Shown here: one piece after another, positions 1-8,944 of the stretch
Numbering within the stretch: position 1 is the stretch's first letter
How the letters are laid out: the number at the start of each line of letters is the position of its first letter
NCBI RefSeq assembly: GCF_030056655.1
Contig: NZ_JASHIE010000002.1
Location: 62,001-126,000 of the forward strand
DNA: 64,000 nt
Reading direction: 5' to 3'
From: Flectobacillus rivi
Lineage (GTDB): Bacteria; Bacteroidota; Bacteroidia; Cytophagales; Spirosomataceae
Translations under genes and position numbers: made by a program
The notes under the pieces: model-generated
The model's input: the letters and a program-made list of their open reading frames with translations, nothing else
Database searches by the model: none
What the model was told of the DNA's origin: nothing

Positions 1-1
1 C

Positions 2-118
2 AGAAGAGCGAACCAATTTACCGAAGACCATTATGAACTACAGCGATATGCCGAATATCAATCTATTTGGTATCCAACAGTAGACCAATGGCGTAATGGA
101 GATGTTGGGGTTAGATAA
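2..118 (+). CDS. C-terminal tail of an unidentified protein (cut by window edge)
   Basis: An open frame runs in from the left edge for 38 codons and stops with TAA at 116-118. The visible tail is rich in Tyr, Trp and Gln (for example YAEYQSIWYPTVDQW), which looks like real protein rather than a chance frame. A strong terminator lies about 120 bases downstream. I do not recognise the family from this fragment. Two ATG frames further on (145 and 163) give only 9 and 14 residues and are not called. Confidence 0.4.
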   Translation, partial: RRANQFTEDHYELQRYAEYQSIWYPTVDQWRNGDVGVR

Positions 119-241
119 TTAGATGCTCATCAAGGTAGTTTTTTATGGTAGAAACTAAACGCTATGAAGTTTAAAGAAGTAAAAACTATCATAGACAAAG
201 GCATTTAACTCCATAAAAATCTTAAACAAAAAGTATATTTT

Positions 242-284
242 AGGCTTTATATAAAATGATATTTTATATAAAGCCTGTTTTTTT
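242..284 (+). terminator. Strong intrinsic terminator
   Basis: A perfect 16-bp inverted repeat (AGGCTTTATATAAAAT at 242-257 and its complement at 261-276) with a 3-base loop is followed by G and seven T. It points rightwards and ends the transcript of the gene cut by the left edge, isolating rlmB. The rest of the gap up to 507 is AT-rich with no other structure I can support; TATATTTA at 488-495 may be the rlmB -7 box. Confidence 0.85.
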
Positions 285-507
285 GCTTGTAGCTAAATAT
301 AAAACCCCAAAAATAGCATTAACAGTCAATAGAATTCTGTCACTTTTAAGGAGCTTTCAGATAAGAATGCGGTAGTTGTTGGTTACTGCCAAAAACTTTA
401 CGAACTTTGTTAAAATTTTTCATTAACAAAAAGAAAAGACTTATAAGTATATCTATCTGATTGTTAATACCAAACATAGCCAAGTGCTATATTTATATTC
501 AAAAAAA

Positions 508-1305
508 ATGTCATTCGAACAAAAATCTGAAGGGCCTAAAAAACCTTTCAAATATTTTAATCATGCACCGAGACCCGACAATAAAGATATTGTTTTTGGA
601 GTTCAATCGGTATTGGAGACACTGCGCTCAGGGAAAGAAATCGACAAGATTTTAGTACAAAGAGAATTAGGATCTATCGAAGTATTGGAGTTCGCTCGTC
701 TTCGTGGTATTCCTGTTCAAAAAGTTCCTACTGAAAAATTAGACCGTGTTACTCGTAAAAACCACCAAGGTGTTATTGCTTTTGTTTCTGCAATCAATTA
801 CGCTAAGTTGGATAACGTAGTAGCGGGTATCTACGAAAAAGGAGAAACACCACTTCTTCTAATTTTGGATAGAGTAACCGATGTTCGCAACTTTGGTGCG
901 ATTGCTCGTACTGCCGAGTGTACAGGTGTTCATGCTATCGTGCTTCCTACAAAAGGAGCAGCACAAATCAATGCTGATGCCATGAAAACATCTTCGGGTG
1001 CCTTAAACTTTTTACCTGTTTGTCGTGAAGAAAGTTTAGCTCAAACAGTAAAATATCTTCAAGAATCAGGGATTCAAGTGGTAGGTTGCACCGAAAAAGT
1101 TTCTAAAAATCTATATGAAGTAGACATGACTATTCCTACAGCAATCATTATGGGTTCTGAAGAGGATGGTATTTCGGATGAATTATTAAAAGCAGCTGAT
1201 GAATTGGCCAGTATTCCAATGGCTGGTCGTGTAGGCTCGCTTAATGTTTCTGTAGCTAATGGTGTGGTATTGTACGAAGCAGTACGTCAGCGCCTTAGTT
1301 TGTAG
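508..1305 (+). CDS. rlmB: 23S rRNA (guanosine-2'-O)-methyltransferase RlmB/TrmH family
   Basis: SpoU/TrmH-type (SPOUT) methyltransferase that uses SAM to 2'-O-methylate rRNA, in E. coli G2251 of 23S rRNA. All three SPOUT motifs are visible: motif 1 around NFGAIARTAE, motif 2 IIMGSEEDGIS and motif 3 IPMAGRVGSLNVSVANG, which form the trefoil knot and SAM pocket. An N-terminal RNA-binding substrate domain starts at DIVFGVQSVLE. The frame is open from 484, but the ATG at 508 (MSFEQKSEG) is a better start because the eight codons upstream are not protein-like and the usual length (about 245-265 residues) fits. The gene stands alone, flanked by terminators. RlmB and other TrmH-family rRNA methylases are hard to separate by eye, so the exact target base is inferred. 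Confidence 0.9.
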   Translation: MSFEQKSEGPKKPFKYFNHAPRPDNKDIVFGVQSVLETLRSGKEIDKILVQRELGSIEVLEFARLRGIPVQKVPTEKLDRVTRKNHQGVIAFVSAINYAKLDNVVAGIYEKGETPLLLILDRVTDVRNFGAIARTAECTGVHAIVLPTKGAAQINADAMKTSSGALNFLPVCREESLAQTVKYLQESGIQVVGCTEKVSKNLYEVDMTIPTAIIMGSEEDGISDELLKAADELASIPMAGRVGSLNVSVANGVVLYEAVRQRLSL

Positions 1306-1315
1306 TATATCTATA

Positions 1316-1360
1316 GTTTGCAGAAACTAGCATAACATGGTTAGTTTCTGCAAACATTTT
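1316..1360 (+). terminator. Intrinsic terminator after rlmB
   Basis: GTTTGCAGAAACTA (1316-1329) pairs perfectly with TAGTTTCTGCAAAC (1342-1355) around a 12-base loop, followed by ATTTTC. It begins 10 bases after the rlmB stop. The U tract is short, so efficiency is uncertain. Confidence 0.65.
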
Positions 1361-1745
1361 CTCCCTATCAACAAATCTTTCGGACCAGAATATATCTGTC
1401 TTATTCCTCTTCTTTTAGTTATTACTCTCTTTTTTTGATTTTATTCCTAATGTGCCGTTCACTCAATAATCGGAGTTATATTCCACATATTCAAGGAAGT
1501 ATTTATAATTTTGATTAGAAATCAGAATGCAAAGTTGAGTTTGTTCGTTTTTAGTAAAAGTCCATTTCCTAATTATCTGCTACTAATTTGACAAATTGCC
1601 TCTCATTGGTTAAAAATCGATTTTCACGCAGTTTTTTGCATACACTGTTATTCAAATAATAACATTTTAGTGCGCAATTCGTTTTAGAATTGAACACGTT
1701 TGGATTTAGAAATAATTAGTTACCATAAATAAGTTCGGAATATGA
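1361..1745. other. Gene-free gap between convergent genes
   Basis: About 385 bases of AT-rich DNA with several T runs. I find no credible reading frame, tRNA or repeat shared with the rest of the window. It separates the rlmB terminator from the terminator of the leftward SDR gene. Confidence 0.5.
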
Positions 1746-1774
1746 AAAGCTCAATACCAATGGTATTGGGCTTT
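1746..1774 (-). terminator. Terminator of the SDR gene
   Basis: AAGCTCAATACC and GGTATTGGGCTT form a 12-bp stem with one G-T wobble. Read leftwards it is followed by TTTTC, just downstream of the leftward SDR stop codon at 1790. Confidence 0.6.
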
Positions 1775-1789
1775 CTTGTTTGTAAGGCA

Positions 1790-2542
1790 CTATTGTCTTT
1801 TTATGACTGCAGGAGAAGCCTGTGCCGTAGGATATACCAAAATATCTGCCAAGACGACATGTGCTGGGCGCGTCACCGTAAAAGCAATAATATCCGCAAT
1901 GTCTTCTGCTACCAAAGGCTGGAATCCTTGATATACTGCATCAGATTTTTGAGCATCTCCTTTGAATCTCACCATTGAAAACTCTGTTTCGACTGCCCCT
2001 GGAGCAATATTGGTTACTTTGATATTATGTGGGTTCAAATCCAAACGCATTCCTTCTGAAATAGCTTCTACTGCAGCTTTCGAAGCACAATATACATTGC
2101 CATTCGGATACGTTTGTTTACCTGCTATCGAGCTGATATTGACAATATGCCCTGTCTGACGTGCTATCATCCAAGGCATTACAACCTTCGAAACATAGAG
2201 CAAACCTTTTACATTACCATCGATCATCGCATCCCAGTCGGCTACATCACCATCTTGAATAGTTCCAAGCCCGTGGGCATTTCCTGCATTGTTGAGTAAA
2301 ATATCCACTTGTTTTAATTCTTCTGGAAGACTATTCAATGCCGTTTCTACGGCCTCACGGTCACGTACATCAAAAGTTAGGGTATGAACTTTTACTTTAG
2401 ATGATAATTCTTCTTTCAACTCGTTGAGACGTTCGATACGGCGTCCACAGATTACTAAATCTATTCCTAAATTGGCAAATGCTACTGCCGTTGCTCTACC
2501 AATACCAGAGGTAGCTCCTGTAATAATCGCTAATTTTGACAT
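1790..2542 (-). CDS. SDR family NAD(P)-dependent oxidoreductase (YdfG-like)
   Basis: Classical short-chain dehydrogenase of 250 residues. The cofactor glycine motif TGATSGIG is at residues 8-15, the NNAG structural motif follows residue 80, SS precedes the active site (NISSIAG) and the catalytic YxxxK is YCASK. GRR after the second strand places basic residues where NADP-preferring enzymes bind the 2'-phosphate. Overall pattern and length resemble E. coli YdfG (3-hydroxy acid/serine dehydrogenase), but substrate cannot be read from sequence. It is monocistronic: own terminator at 1746-1774 and 196 structureless bases to the next gene upstream. Confidence 0.88.
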   Translation of the reverse strand: MSKLAIITGATSGIGRATAVAFANLGIDLVICGRRIERLNELKEELSSKVKVHTLTFDVRDREAVETALNSLPEELKQVDILLNNAGNAHGLGTIQDGDVADWDAMIDGNVKGLLYVSKVVMPWMIARQTGHIVNISSIAGKQTYPNGNVYCASKAAVEAISEGMRLDLNPHNIKVTNIAPGAVETEFSMVRFKGDAQKSDAVYQGFQPLVAEDIADIIAFTVTRPAHVVLADILVYPTAQASPAVIKRQ

Positions 2543-2738
2543 AATCGTTGCGAGGGTGTTGATGAAAATCGCCCCTTATCTTTTGTGTGTTTTGATTAAG
2601 CTTTTTAATACAACTCATAGCTATATATGAATTGTTTCTCAAGTTAGGTAAAAAAGGGAAATGATTACACCCAAAAATAGATAAAGACACCTCATTTTAG
2701 TCGTATCAAGCTATCTTGATTTGCCTTCTTGGTTTGTT

Positions 2739-3494
2739 TTATTTAATGGGTGAAAAATCGGTTGGCATTAGATATTCTGATTTCAAATAGACGGTAAGCA
2801 ATCCCCCTGCTTTGGCTTCTGTTTCGGCTTTGACCTTTTTCCATGCTGGATCAGCATCAAATTCTTTAAACGATGCCAAACCAGAAGCTTTGTCTTTATG
2901 TACCACAAAATAGTATAACATATCCTCCGCTCCTTGGCTGGTCTCAGTAGGTGTCCAATAAATCAAATTATGGATACCATGTTTTTCGAGTAAATCAATG
3001 GTATGATTTTTAAAGCGGTCGAGCAAATTGCCAAGATTATTGGGCGTAGCTTTATAAACTCGTAGTTCAAATACACGATTACCCACATTTTTCCAGTCAT
3101 AGGGTGAAAAGTCAGTCATTTTTAAATCCACACTCTCCATTTTAGCGACGATTTCTCCATCTTTGGTGGTTTCTGACACAACTTTTTTCCACGCTTTATC
3201 CTCTACAAAAGCTTTAGAATAAGCTTCTTTAGCAGATTTATTAGGGAAAGACAACAAATAAACGAGCTTACTATCTGTATTATCAAGGGGTACCCAAAAA
3301 CCTTCAACTTTTATGTGATGCTTTTTGAAAAGCTTTAGCGTATGATTTTTAAAACGATCTAGTAAAACGTCTAACTTCCCTTCGGTGGCATAATAGGTTC
3401 GTAATTCGTACAAGCGCTCTTGTGGGGCTTGCGCCTGAAGTGTGGTTATTTTCACAAAAAACAAAAAAACAATTATCAGTCGAGAAGCTTTCAT
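2739..3494 (-). CDS. Secreted NIPSNAP family protein with two NIPSNAP domains
   Basis: 251 residues. The N-terminus (MKASRLIIVFLFFVKITT then LQAQA) is a Sec signal peptide with a signal peptidase I site near AQA, so the product is periplasmic or exported. Two homologous NIPSNAP-type ferredoxin-like domains follow, roughly residues 27-130 and 140-248; both start ELRTYYAT/ELRVYKAT and repeat LDRFKNHT. NIPSNAP proteins in Bacteroidota are common but their biochemical role is unknown; some fold relatives bind small hydrophobic ligands. The gene is alone on the minus strand. Confidence 0.85.
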   Translation of the reverse strand: MKASRLIIVFLFFVKITTLQAQAPQERLYELRTYYATEGKLDVLLDRFKNHTLKLFKKHHIKVEGFWVPLDNTDSKLVYLLSFPNKSAKEAYSKAFVEDKAWKKVVSETTKDGEIVAKMESVDLKMTDFSPYDWKNVGNRVFELRVYKATPNNLGNLLDRFKNHTIDLLEKHGIHNLIYWTPTETSQGAEDMLYYFVVHKDKASGLASFKEFDADPAWKKVKAETEAKAGGLLTVYLKSEYLMPTDFSPIK

Positions 3495-3536
3495 GGTGAT
3501 AGATTTGTTGAAAAATGTAATAGATTTTGAATATAT

Positions 3537-3575
3537 AAAAAAAGGAAAGAACTCTTTTTGAATCCTTTCCTTTTT
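3537..3575 (-). terminator. Leftward hairpin with U tract just upstream of the NIPSNAP gene
   Basis: An 11-bp stem (AAAAAGGAAAG with CTTTCCTTTTT) has a 15-base loop and, read leftwards, ends in seven T. It lies in the leader of the NIPSNAP gene, so it could attenuate that gene or end an upstream leftward transcript. Confidence 0.45.
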
Positions 3576-3628
3576 CCTTAAAATGAGGGTTTATGACTAT
3601 AAAATAATCTATTTTAGAAAAATATTTT

Positions 3629-3636
3629 TACATTTG
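3629..3636 (+). promoter_or_regulatory. Candidate -7 box (TACATTTG) before the Abi region
   Basis: TACATTTG matches the Bacteroidota -7 consensus TAnnTTTG exactly. No clear -33 TTG is seen 19-21 bases upstream. It lies 41 bases before the small frame at 3677. Confidence 0.35.
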
Positions 3637-3676
3637 TTTAGTAAATAAATAGTCGCATCTACATATAAATAAGACA

Positions 3677-3799
3677 ATGAATATATCTCACTTCAAAGCT
3701 ATTTTTAGATTAGCTCCAGATCTATCTATTCAAATCGACCCTTCCCATTTTAGCGAAATTCGTTTTCACATTTCAATTCATCTGTTAACTGATGAATGA
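3677..3799 (+). CDS. Possible 40-residue small protein upstream of abi
   Basis: An ATG at 3677 opens a 40-codon frame ending in TGA at 3797-3799, the product beginning MNISHFKAIFRLAPDLS. It sits 41 bases downstream of a TACATTTG box and 146 bases before the Abi gene on the same strand. No family is recognised. It may be a chance frame; its interest is position, since small proteins often accompany abortive-infection genes. Confidence 0.25.
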   Translation: MNISHFKAIFRLAPDLSIQIDPSHFSEIRFHISIHLLTDE

Positions 3800-3863
3800 C
3801 TGAGTATTTTCACAAGATAAAATCTAATCTTGGGGAATAAGCTATCCCAAATAAAAACAAAAA

Positions 3864-3895
3864 CCCCGACACATGGCAAGCCAGCGGTTTCGGGG
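3864..3895 (-). terminator. Leftward hairpin + T-rich tract antisense to the abi leader
   Basis: CCCCGA (3864-3869) pairs with TCGGGG (3890-3895), with an inner TGGC/GCCA stem. Read leftwards the hairpin is followed by T5-G-T5, the form of an intrinsic terminator. No leftward gene ends here, so it would terminate an antisense transcript from within abi, or act as a structured leader of abi when read rightwards. Confidence 0.5.
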
Positions 3896-3945
3896 AATAC
3901 GTTGTAAAAATAAGTACTTTTATCCACAAAAACAATAGCAACGAA

Positions 3946-4641
3946 TTGTCTACGCAGTATCAACTTCACGAAAAGTTACTTTCAACACCACGTTTAGGGC
4001 GTTTTCTAACAGCCACACAAGGCAATAAATCTCAGGCAGTTAGATTGTATAAATATAATTTAAGGCTATCTCAGTCGCTTTTTGGAACAATTTCAATGCT
4101 TGAAATTGCATTACGAAATGCCATTGACAAGCATTATCAAAAGCAATTAAACCAACCAGATTGGCTTAAGCATAGTAGTCAACCATCAGGCTTATTCAAT
4201 GACCCTTCATTAAGAAATCATGCGGGACGTTTTGAACAAGCTGAAAAAGTTAACTCAACCATAATCGCATTAAGAAAGCACTACTCTCATGATAAGCTTG
4301 TGGCAGGTTTAAGTTTTGGATTTTGGCGATTTATGTTTTCTGGTATTCAATTTAAGGTATTTGGGAACACGTTATTACAAATATTTCCTAATCGCCCCAA
4401 AGGGATAAATCAAAAAAATATTTACCAAAAACTTACCGATACTAATAATTTACGTAACAGAATTGCTCATCATGAACCCATTTGCTTTGATGTTAACAAC
4501 AAACCCTCTATCCTTTATTCACAAAGACACTTTCAGGATATTTTGGAGTTATTAGAATGGCTCGGCTACCCCTCTAAGCAAATATTATCAGGTCTCGAAT
4601 CTCCCAAAAAAGATTGGGAAAAGATACAAAAGATCCGTTGA
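3946..4641 (+). CDS. Abi family protein (HEPN-type abortive infection)
   Basis: 231 residues matching the Abi_2 (AbiD/AbiF-like) family, whose members form a HEPN fold. The diagnostic HEPN RNase motif Rx4H is R170-NRIA-H175 in NLRNRIAHHEPI, near the C-terminus as expected. Earlier family landmarks include the N-terminal YKYNLRLSQSLFGTISMLEI segment and GLSFGFWRFMF. Such proteins act as toxin RNases in phage defence, either alone or under a small partner. The start used is a TTG at 3946 because no in-frame ATG occurs before the well-conserved N-terminal part; this is uncertain. The gene is solitary, rightward among leftward neighbours, and AT-rich, consistent with acquisition. Confidence 0.8.
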   Translation: MSTQYQLHEKLLSTPRLGRFLTATQGNKSQAVRLYKYNLRLSQSLFGTISMLEIALRNAIDKHYQKQLNQPDWLKHSSQPSGLFNDPSLRNHAGRFEQAEKVNSTIIALRKHYSHDKLVAGLSFGFWRFMFSGIQFKVFGNTLLQIFPNRPKGINQKNIYQKLTDTNNLRNRIAHHEPICFDVNNKPSILYSQRHFQDILELLEWLGYPSKQILSGLESPKKDWEKIQKIR

Positions 4642-4671
4642 AAATACCATTGATAAGGAAGTATGTCTCCC

Positions 4672-7600
4672 CTACTGAATCCCTACAATCTCAACTCTTC
4701 GGTTTCTTTTCTTACTATCTTCGTTATCGTTTGGCGCTACTGGTTGAGCCCCTCCATAGCCTTTAAATGTCAAACGTTTATCGTCTATGCCCTTGCTTAC
4801 AAAATAATTTAGAATGACTCTAGCGCGGTTTTCGGACAAGGCTTTATTTAACCTTGGATCACCAACGTTGTCGGTATGTCCTGCAATTTCGATTTTGGTT
4901 TGCGGGTTTTGTTTCAACATGGTCACTACCTTGTCTAATTCTGGATAGGACTCTTTCTGAAGAATAAAACTTCCTTGTTCAAAATACACGTTGTTTAGTA
5001 CAAAAGACTTCCCTTTTTCAATCTTCTGTACCGTTTCTGGAGCATTTTTAGCAGCAGGCGCTTCTACTTTAGCCACTACTGGTGGTGCTTGCGTGTTCTC
5101 TTTGGTACGAGTCAGCAATATTTCTTTCTTTTTGTCAGCCGATGATGGCTCTATCTTAGCAGAATAAGGCATATATCCCTCTGCCTGAATATCTAACTGA
5201 TATGAAGCTACAGGGCTCAACTCCGCACTATAAGTATCATTTTTCAGATTTAAAGCCAACTCTTGCGAAGACTTTAAGTCGGTCAAATGTGCTGTAACAT
5301 TACTCACAACATTTTTATACTTGGCATCAACTACAGAGAAAGACAAGATGGTTTCTTTTTCGAGCCAGATAGCAGTTTTACCCTTATCTTTCTTCATACT
5401 CTCATCGAGTGTGAAACGCCCGTCGTATAACTTGTAACCTTCTGCTTTTACTTCGATAGTATAATTTACTTTATCCATCAATGAAGCTAATACATATTCA
5501 TTACGAATATCGGTACTTCCTTCGGCAATCGTACCTCCTCCTGGCGCGCTAATTTTTATGCTTGCGGACACTCTTGATTTTTTGACTGCATCAATAGCAT
5601 ACAACTGAATAAAATACTTTTTGAAGGGTTGTAATTCCAAATCCTTACGCTGATCATCGCTCGTAGCCTGTAATTGAGTTTCATATTCCTCAAAACCTGC
5701 TGCTTTCACCTTCATTTTATAAGTATGTCCAGGCGTTAGATTAGCACTTACTTCTCCATTGGGTAGTGTTACCATTGCCGACACCATTTTGTTAGTCTGG
5801 GTGTCTGTCATAATTACCAAGGCATCTTTCAACAAATCACGTGTTTCGGCATGAACTGGACGAGCGGTTAGTACTGAAAAGTCTCTTGAGAAATAGACAT
5901 TAAAGCTTCTACTCGTAGAAAGATCTGCAATCGTAATTTTTTCTTTTTTAACAGAATATCCTTTTACCACCGTCTCAACATAATATGAACCAAAAGCAGG
6001 AATGACAAACTTAAACTCCATTTTACCAGATATGGTCAAACCCTGACTCACAACACTTCCATCTGCTTTGGTTACTTTAAATATAGCTTCTAATGGTTTT
6101 TGTGAAATCGAATCTTTGGCAGCCAAAGTCACTGTCATATCCGATGCCACTCGTGTCATTCGGCATACCAACTCCGTACCAGAAAAATTATTGATTTCTT
6201 GTGAAAAACGCTCAAATCCGCTCGATACCAACTCTATTCGGTATTTGTTTTCTGGTAAAATCGAAATACTTGGCGAACCATCGTTTGCAATGATTACCTC
6301 AGGCTTGGCATTTTTATCGGACAAATCATATAGTGCATATTTCTGTACATCAATTTTGGAACCTGTTGCATTGTCAACTACTTTGACAGCAACTTGTACA
6401 TATTCTTTTTCGAGACGGATGATATAATTATACTTCTTATTTTCAAGCAAATCCGCCATGTTGAAGGTACTTTGCTTGTGCTTGAATGTTGGCGCTGAAG
6501 TTTCGACCGTAAATACTTCTTTTTCTGATATGCGTATCTCTACTTCAGATTTACCTTGGAAAGTCTCCACTCGATTAGACTTCTCAAGTTTGACCGTTAA
6601 ATTGGCCTCAACAGGCTTATTGGTTTTAGCATCCAAAACAGTAAAGCTTACAGGAACAGACTTGTTTCTGTACAAGGTAAAAGTAAGAGTTGCTCCTACG
6701 GGAATATCCTCTATTTTTTGAGATAAAGGACGATAGCCATCGGCACTTGCTACTACCTCAAAAGATCCTTTACGTTTCATCATGGCTTTAAATTCACCAG
6801 CAGAACCCTGAATAGTAGGATTTACTTCGCCAGTGAGCATATCAGCTATTTTCACTTTCGAAGTTTTGATGATTTGCTTGGTATCTCCGTCTACAATTTT
6901 CACCGTCATAGGATAACGGTCATTTTGCATGGCTATCAGCTCTACTTTCTTTTCACCTAATTTAAAATCTGAAAATTCAAGTGTTTTTTCAAAAGGCAAG
7001 TAACCATCTGCCTCTGCCGTAATTTCTAATACGTCCTCTTTCAAAAGTTTAACCTCAAAAAACTCCGTATCTTTATTCGTTTTACCTTCTAAAACCTCGC
7101 CCTTTTTCTTCGTTTTTACTTTGAATGAAGCATACAAAAGCCCTTGTGTTACATCATCTATCGCCTTCAATCGTATGAGCGTAACCTTACGTGGAATCAA
7201 CTTAACCGTCAAATCATTCGTTGATTGTCCAGTGAAATTGAGGTCATTATCTTCAAAATAATCAGATTGAATAGACACTTTGACTTGACGATTTTCTGGA
7301 AGATGGAGTTTTACATAATTCATGCCTGTTTGTGGCGCAAATTGTGCTATAGTCCCAGTTCCGATTTCTGTCAAAATCACTTTCCAGTTTGGTGCAGGCT
7401 GATTGGTGCTAGCATCCAATGCCTTTATTGTAAAATTGGCATTAGTAGCTTCTAAAGCAATTTGTGTGAGTGGCTTTGCATCTTTTTGATTATCATATTT
7501 GAGGGGCTGCCTTATGGAGTTATATCCTTTGGCATTTACTACTAATTCGTATTCCTGCCCCAAAGCAACTGCGCTTGCAATTTGTCCTGTTGCACCTTGT

Positions 7601-8907
7601 TGTTGGGTAGCAATAGCTTTTCCACTCCCCTTTTCTAAAATCTCAACTTGTGCTGGCACCAGAAAACGAGTTTGTGAGTCAACTACTTGGAAAACCAATT
7701 TAAGTTGAGGCACATTGGCTGGAATTTTGGCTGGAACAGGCTCGACCTTTGTCGTTGTCTGATTAGCGAGCATCACCAACTTGATAGGCTCTACACTTGC
7801 TTCACAGCTTGATTGATTGGTAAGATCCAACCCTAATCTTTTCTCATAATATCCTGCTTCTCTAATTTCAAAAGAATAGTTTCCTTTGGCTGGAACAATA
7901 GCGGTATAATTTCCTTCAGCATTGGACAAGAATGAAGCTATCAGAGTATTGCCTTTGTTTTTATCAAAAATATTGATTCTAGTTGCCACAGGCTTATTGG
8001 TAAGCGAGTCAGTAATAGTACCAATAATGGTCTGATTAGCAAATAAGGAAACCGAAGTGGTATATATATCGTTATTTTCTACAAAGAATAACTCTTGTCC
8101 ACAAGCGGGTATTGCCGCAAACAAATCTGCCTGTGGTGTGTTTATTTCGTTTAAAGGTTTTGCGGGCGACCATGAATTATTCGCTTGAAGAGTAGAATAA
8201 TACAAGTCAAAATTACCCTTTCCTTCTTTTCTTACTGAGGCAAAAACTAAGGTTTTACCATCAGGCATAATTCGAGGGGCTTTTTCGCAAAGCAAATTGA
8301 TAGGACTTGGTAGCTCTACAGGCGTTTTCCATGAGCCATCAGGCGCTTTTTCAGACACCATGATTCTGTAACAAGATTGAGCATCTTGCGTGTTTTTTTC
8401 ATTGTATTTGGCACGGGCAAAATACAGCTTTTGTCCATCAGGTGACAAAGATGGATATCCTTCGTAATCGGTGGTGTTGATGGTATTAGGCAAACGAGAC
8501 GGTGACGACCATCCTGTGGATTCTTTTACGGAAACAAAAATATCTTCGTGACCAGAAGATTCTTTGCTTTCTGCCGAGAAATACAAAATATTTCCATCGT
8601 AGCTCAAACATGGAGCTCCGAGTGGTTGATTTTCGTAAAAAGTAGCACTGATTTTGGGTATTGGCGTAGGAACAGACCAAACATTTCCTTTTCTTTTGGT
8701 TTCAAACAACTTCCAATCTCCCTGTCGATTTGACTCGAAAATCATGGTACGACCATCTGCACTAACTGTCGGAGCGGTTTCTATAAATTTGGCTGTGTTA
8801 ACAGGTGGGTTTAGGGCTTTTTTTCCTTGCGCCACGATATGCTGTGAACTCAAAGAGCCAATTATTCCCAAAAGTATAAACTTAATATTTCGTGTTACGT
8901 TTTTCAT
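4672..8907 (-). CDS. Large envelope protein: beta-propeller, ~10 CRD-like domains, OmpA C-terminus (PorE-like)
   Basis: 1411 residues. A signal peptide (IKFILLGIIGSL up to VAQG) is followed by WD40/PD40-type propeller blades to about residue 285 (repeated xSxDGxxxYFxS patterns such as SLSPDGQKLYFARA). Then come about ten carboxypeptidase-regulatory/PEGA-like beta domains (repeated patterns of the type VVDxxTxKxVxxxxxV and xxxGYxxxxxxI). The last 115 residues are an OmpA-type peptidoglycan-binding domain with GHTDNVGD, LSENRARVI and NRRVEIVG. Propeller-CRD-OmpA order is that of PorE, a type IX secretion component that also has an N-terminal TPR; no TPR is seen here, and the CRD section is greatly expanded. 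Probable role: outer-membrane-associated scaffold anchored to peptidoglycan. ATG at 8907 is preferred over TTG at 8913. Confidence 0.85.
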   Translation of the reverse strand: MKNVTRNIKFILLGIIGSLSSQHIVAQGKKALNPPVNTAKFIETAPTVSADGRTMIFESNRQGDWKLFETKRKGNVWSVPTPIPKISATFYENQPLGAPCLSYDGNILYFSAESKESSGHEDIFVSVKESTGWSSPSRLPNTINTTDYEGYPSLSPDGQKLYFARAKYNEKNTQDAQSCYRIMVSEKAPDGSWKTPVELPSPINLLCEKAPRIMPDGKTLVFASVRKEGKGNFDLYYSTLQANNSWSPAKPLNEINTPQADLFAAIPACGQELFFVENNDIYTTSVSLFANQTIIGTITDSLTNKPVATRINIFDKNKGNTLIASFLSNAEGNYTAIVPAKGNYSFEIREAGYYEKRLGLDLTNQSSCEASVEPIKLVMLANQTTTKVEPVPAKIPANVPQLKLVFQVVDSQTRFLVPAQVEILEKGSGKAIATQQQGATGQIASAVALGQEYELVVNAKGYNSIRQPLKYDNQKDAKPLTQIALEATNANFTIKALDASTNQPAPNWKVILTEIGTGTIAQFAPQTGMNYVKLHLPENRQVKVSIQSDYFEDNDLNFTGQSTNDLTVKLIPRKVTLIRLKAIDDVTQGLLYASFKVKTKKKGEVLEGKTNKDTEFFEVKLLKEDVLEITAEADGYLPFEKTLEFSDFKLGEKKVELIAMQNDRYPMTVKIVDGDTKQIIKTSKVKIADMLTGEVNPTIQGSAGEFKAMMKRKGSFEVVASADGYRPLSQKIEDIPVGATLTFTLYRNKSVPVSFTVLDAKTNKPVEANLTVKLEKSNRVETFQGKSEVEIRISEKEVFTVETSAPTFKHKQSTFNMADLLENKKYNYIIRLEKEYVQVAVKVVDNATGSKIDVQKYALYDLSDKNAKPEVIIANDGSPSISILPENKYRIELVSSGFERFSQEINNFSGTELVCRMTRVASDMTVTLAAKDSISQKPLEAIFKVTKADGSVVSQGLTISGKMEFKFVIPAFGSYYVETVVKGYSVKKEKITIADLSTSRSFNVYFSRDFSVLTARPVHAETRDLLKDALVIMTDTQTNKMVSAMVTLPNGEVSANLTPGHTYKMKVKAAGFEEYETQLQATSDDQRKDLELQPFKKYFIQLYAIDAVKKSRVSASIKISAPGGGTIAEGSTDIRNEYVLASLMDKVNYTIEVKAEGYKLYDGRFTLDESMKKDKGKTAIWLEKETILSFSVVDAKYKNVVSNVTAHLTDLKSSQELALNLKNDTYSAELSPVASYQLDIQAEGYMPYSAKIEPSSADKKKEILLTRTKENTQAPPVVAKVEAPAAKNAPETVQKIEKGKSFVLNNVYFEQGSFILQKESYPELDKVVTMLKQNPQTKIEIAGHTDNVGDPRLNKALSENRARVILNYFVSKGIDDKRLTFKGYGGAQPVAPNDNEDSKKRNRRVEIVGIQ

Positions 8908-8924
8908 GGGCAATTAATTACTTT

Positions 8925-8944
8925 GCAAAATTAGTTAATTTTGC
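8925..8944. promoter_or_regulatory. Palindrome carrying two opposed -7 boxes
   Basis: GCAAAATTA-GT-TAATTTTGC is a 20-bp palindrome. It contains TAATTTTG, a match to TAnnTTTG, on both strands. The minus copy (8926-8933) would start transcription about 12 bases before the ATG of the large OmpA gene. A -33 element is not evident, so a protein-binding palindrome is an alternative reading. Confidence 0.35.

Noticed and set aside
6068..6427. 119-codon rightward frame inside the OmpA-like gene
   Set aside because: Antisense shadow of the CRD repeats; no start signal or homology.
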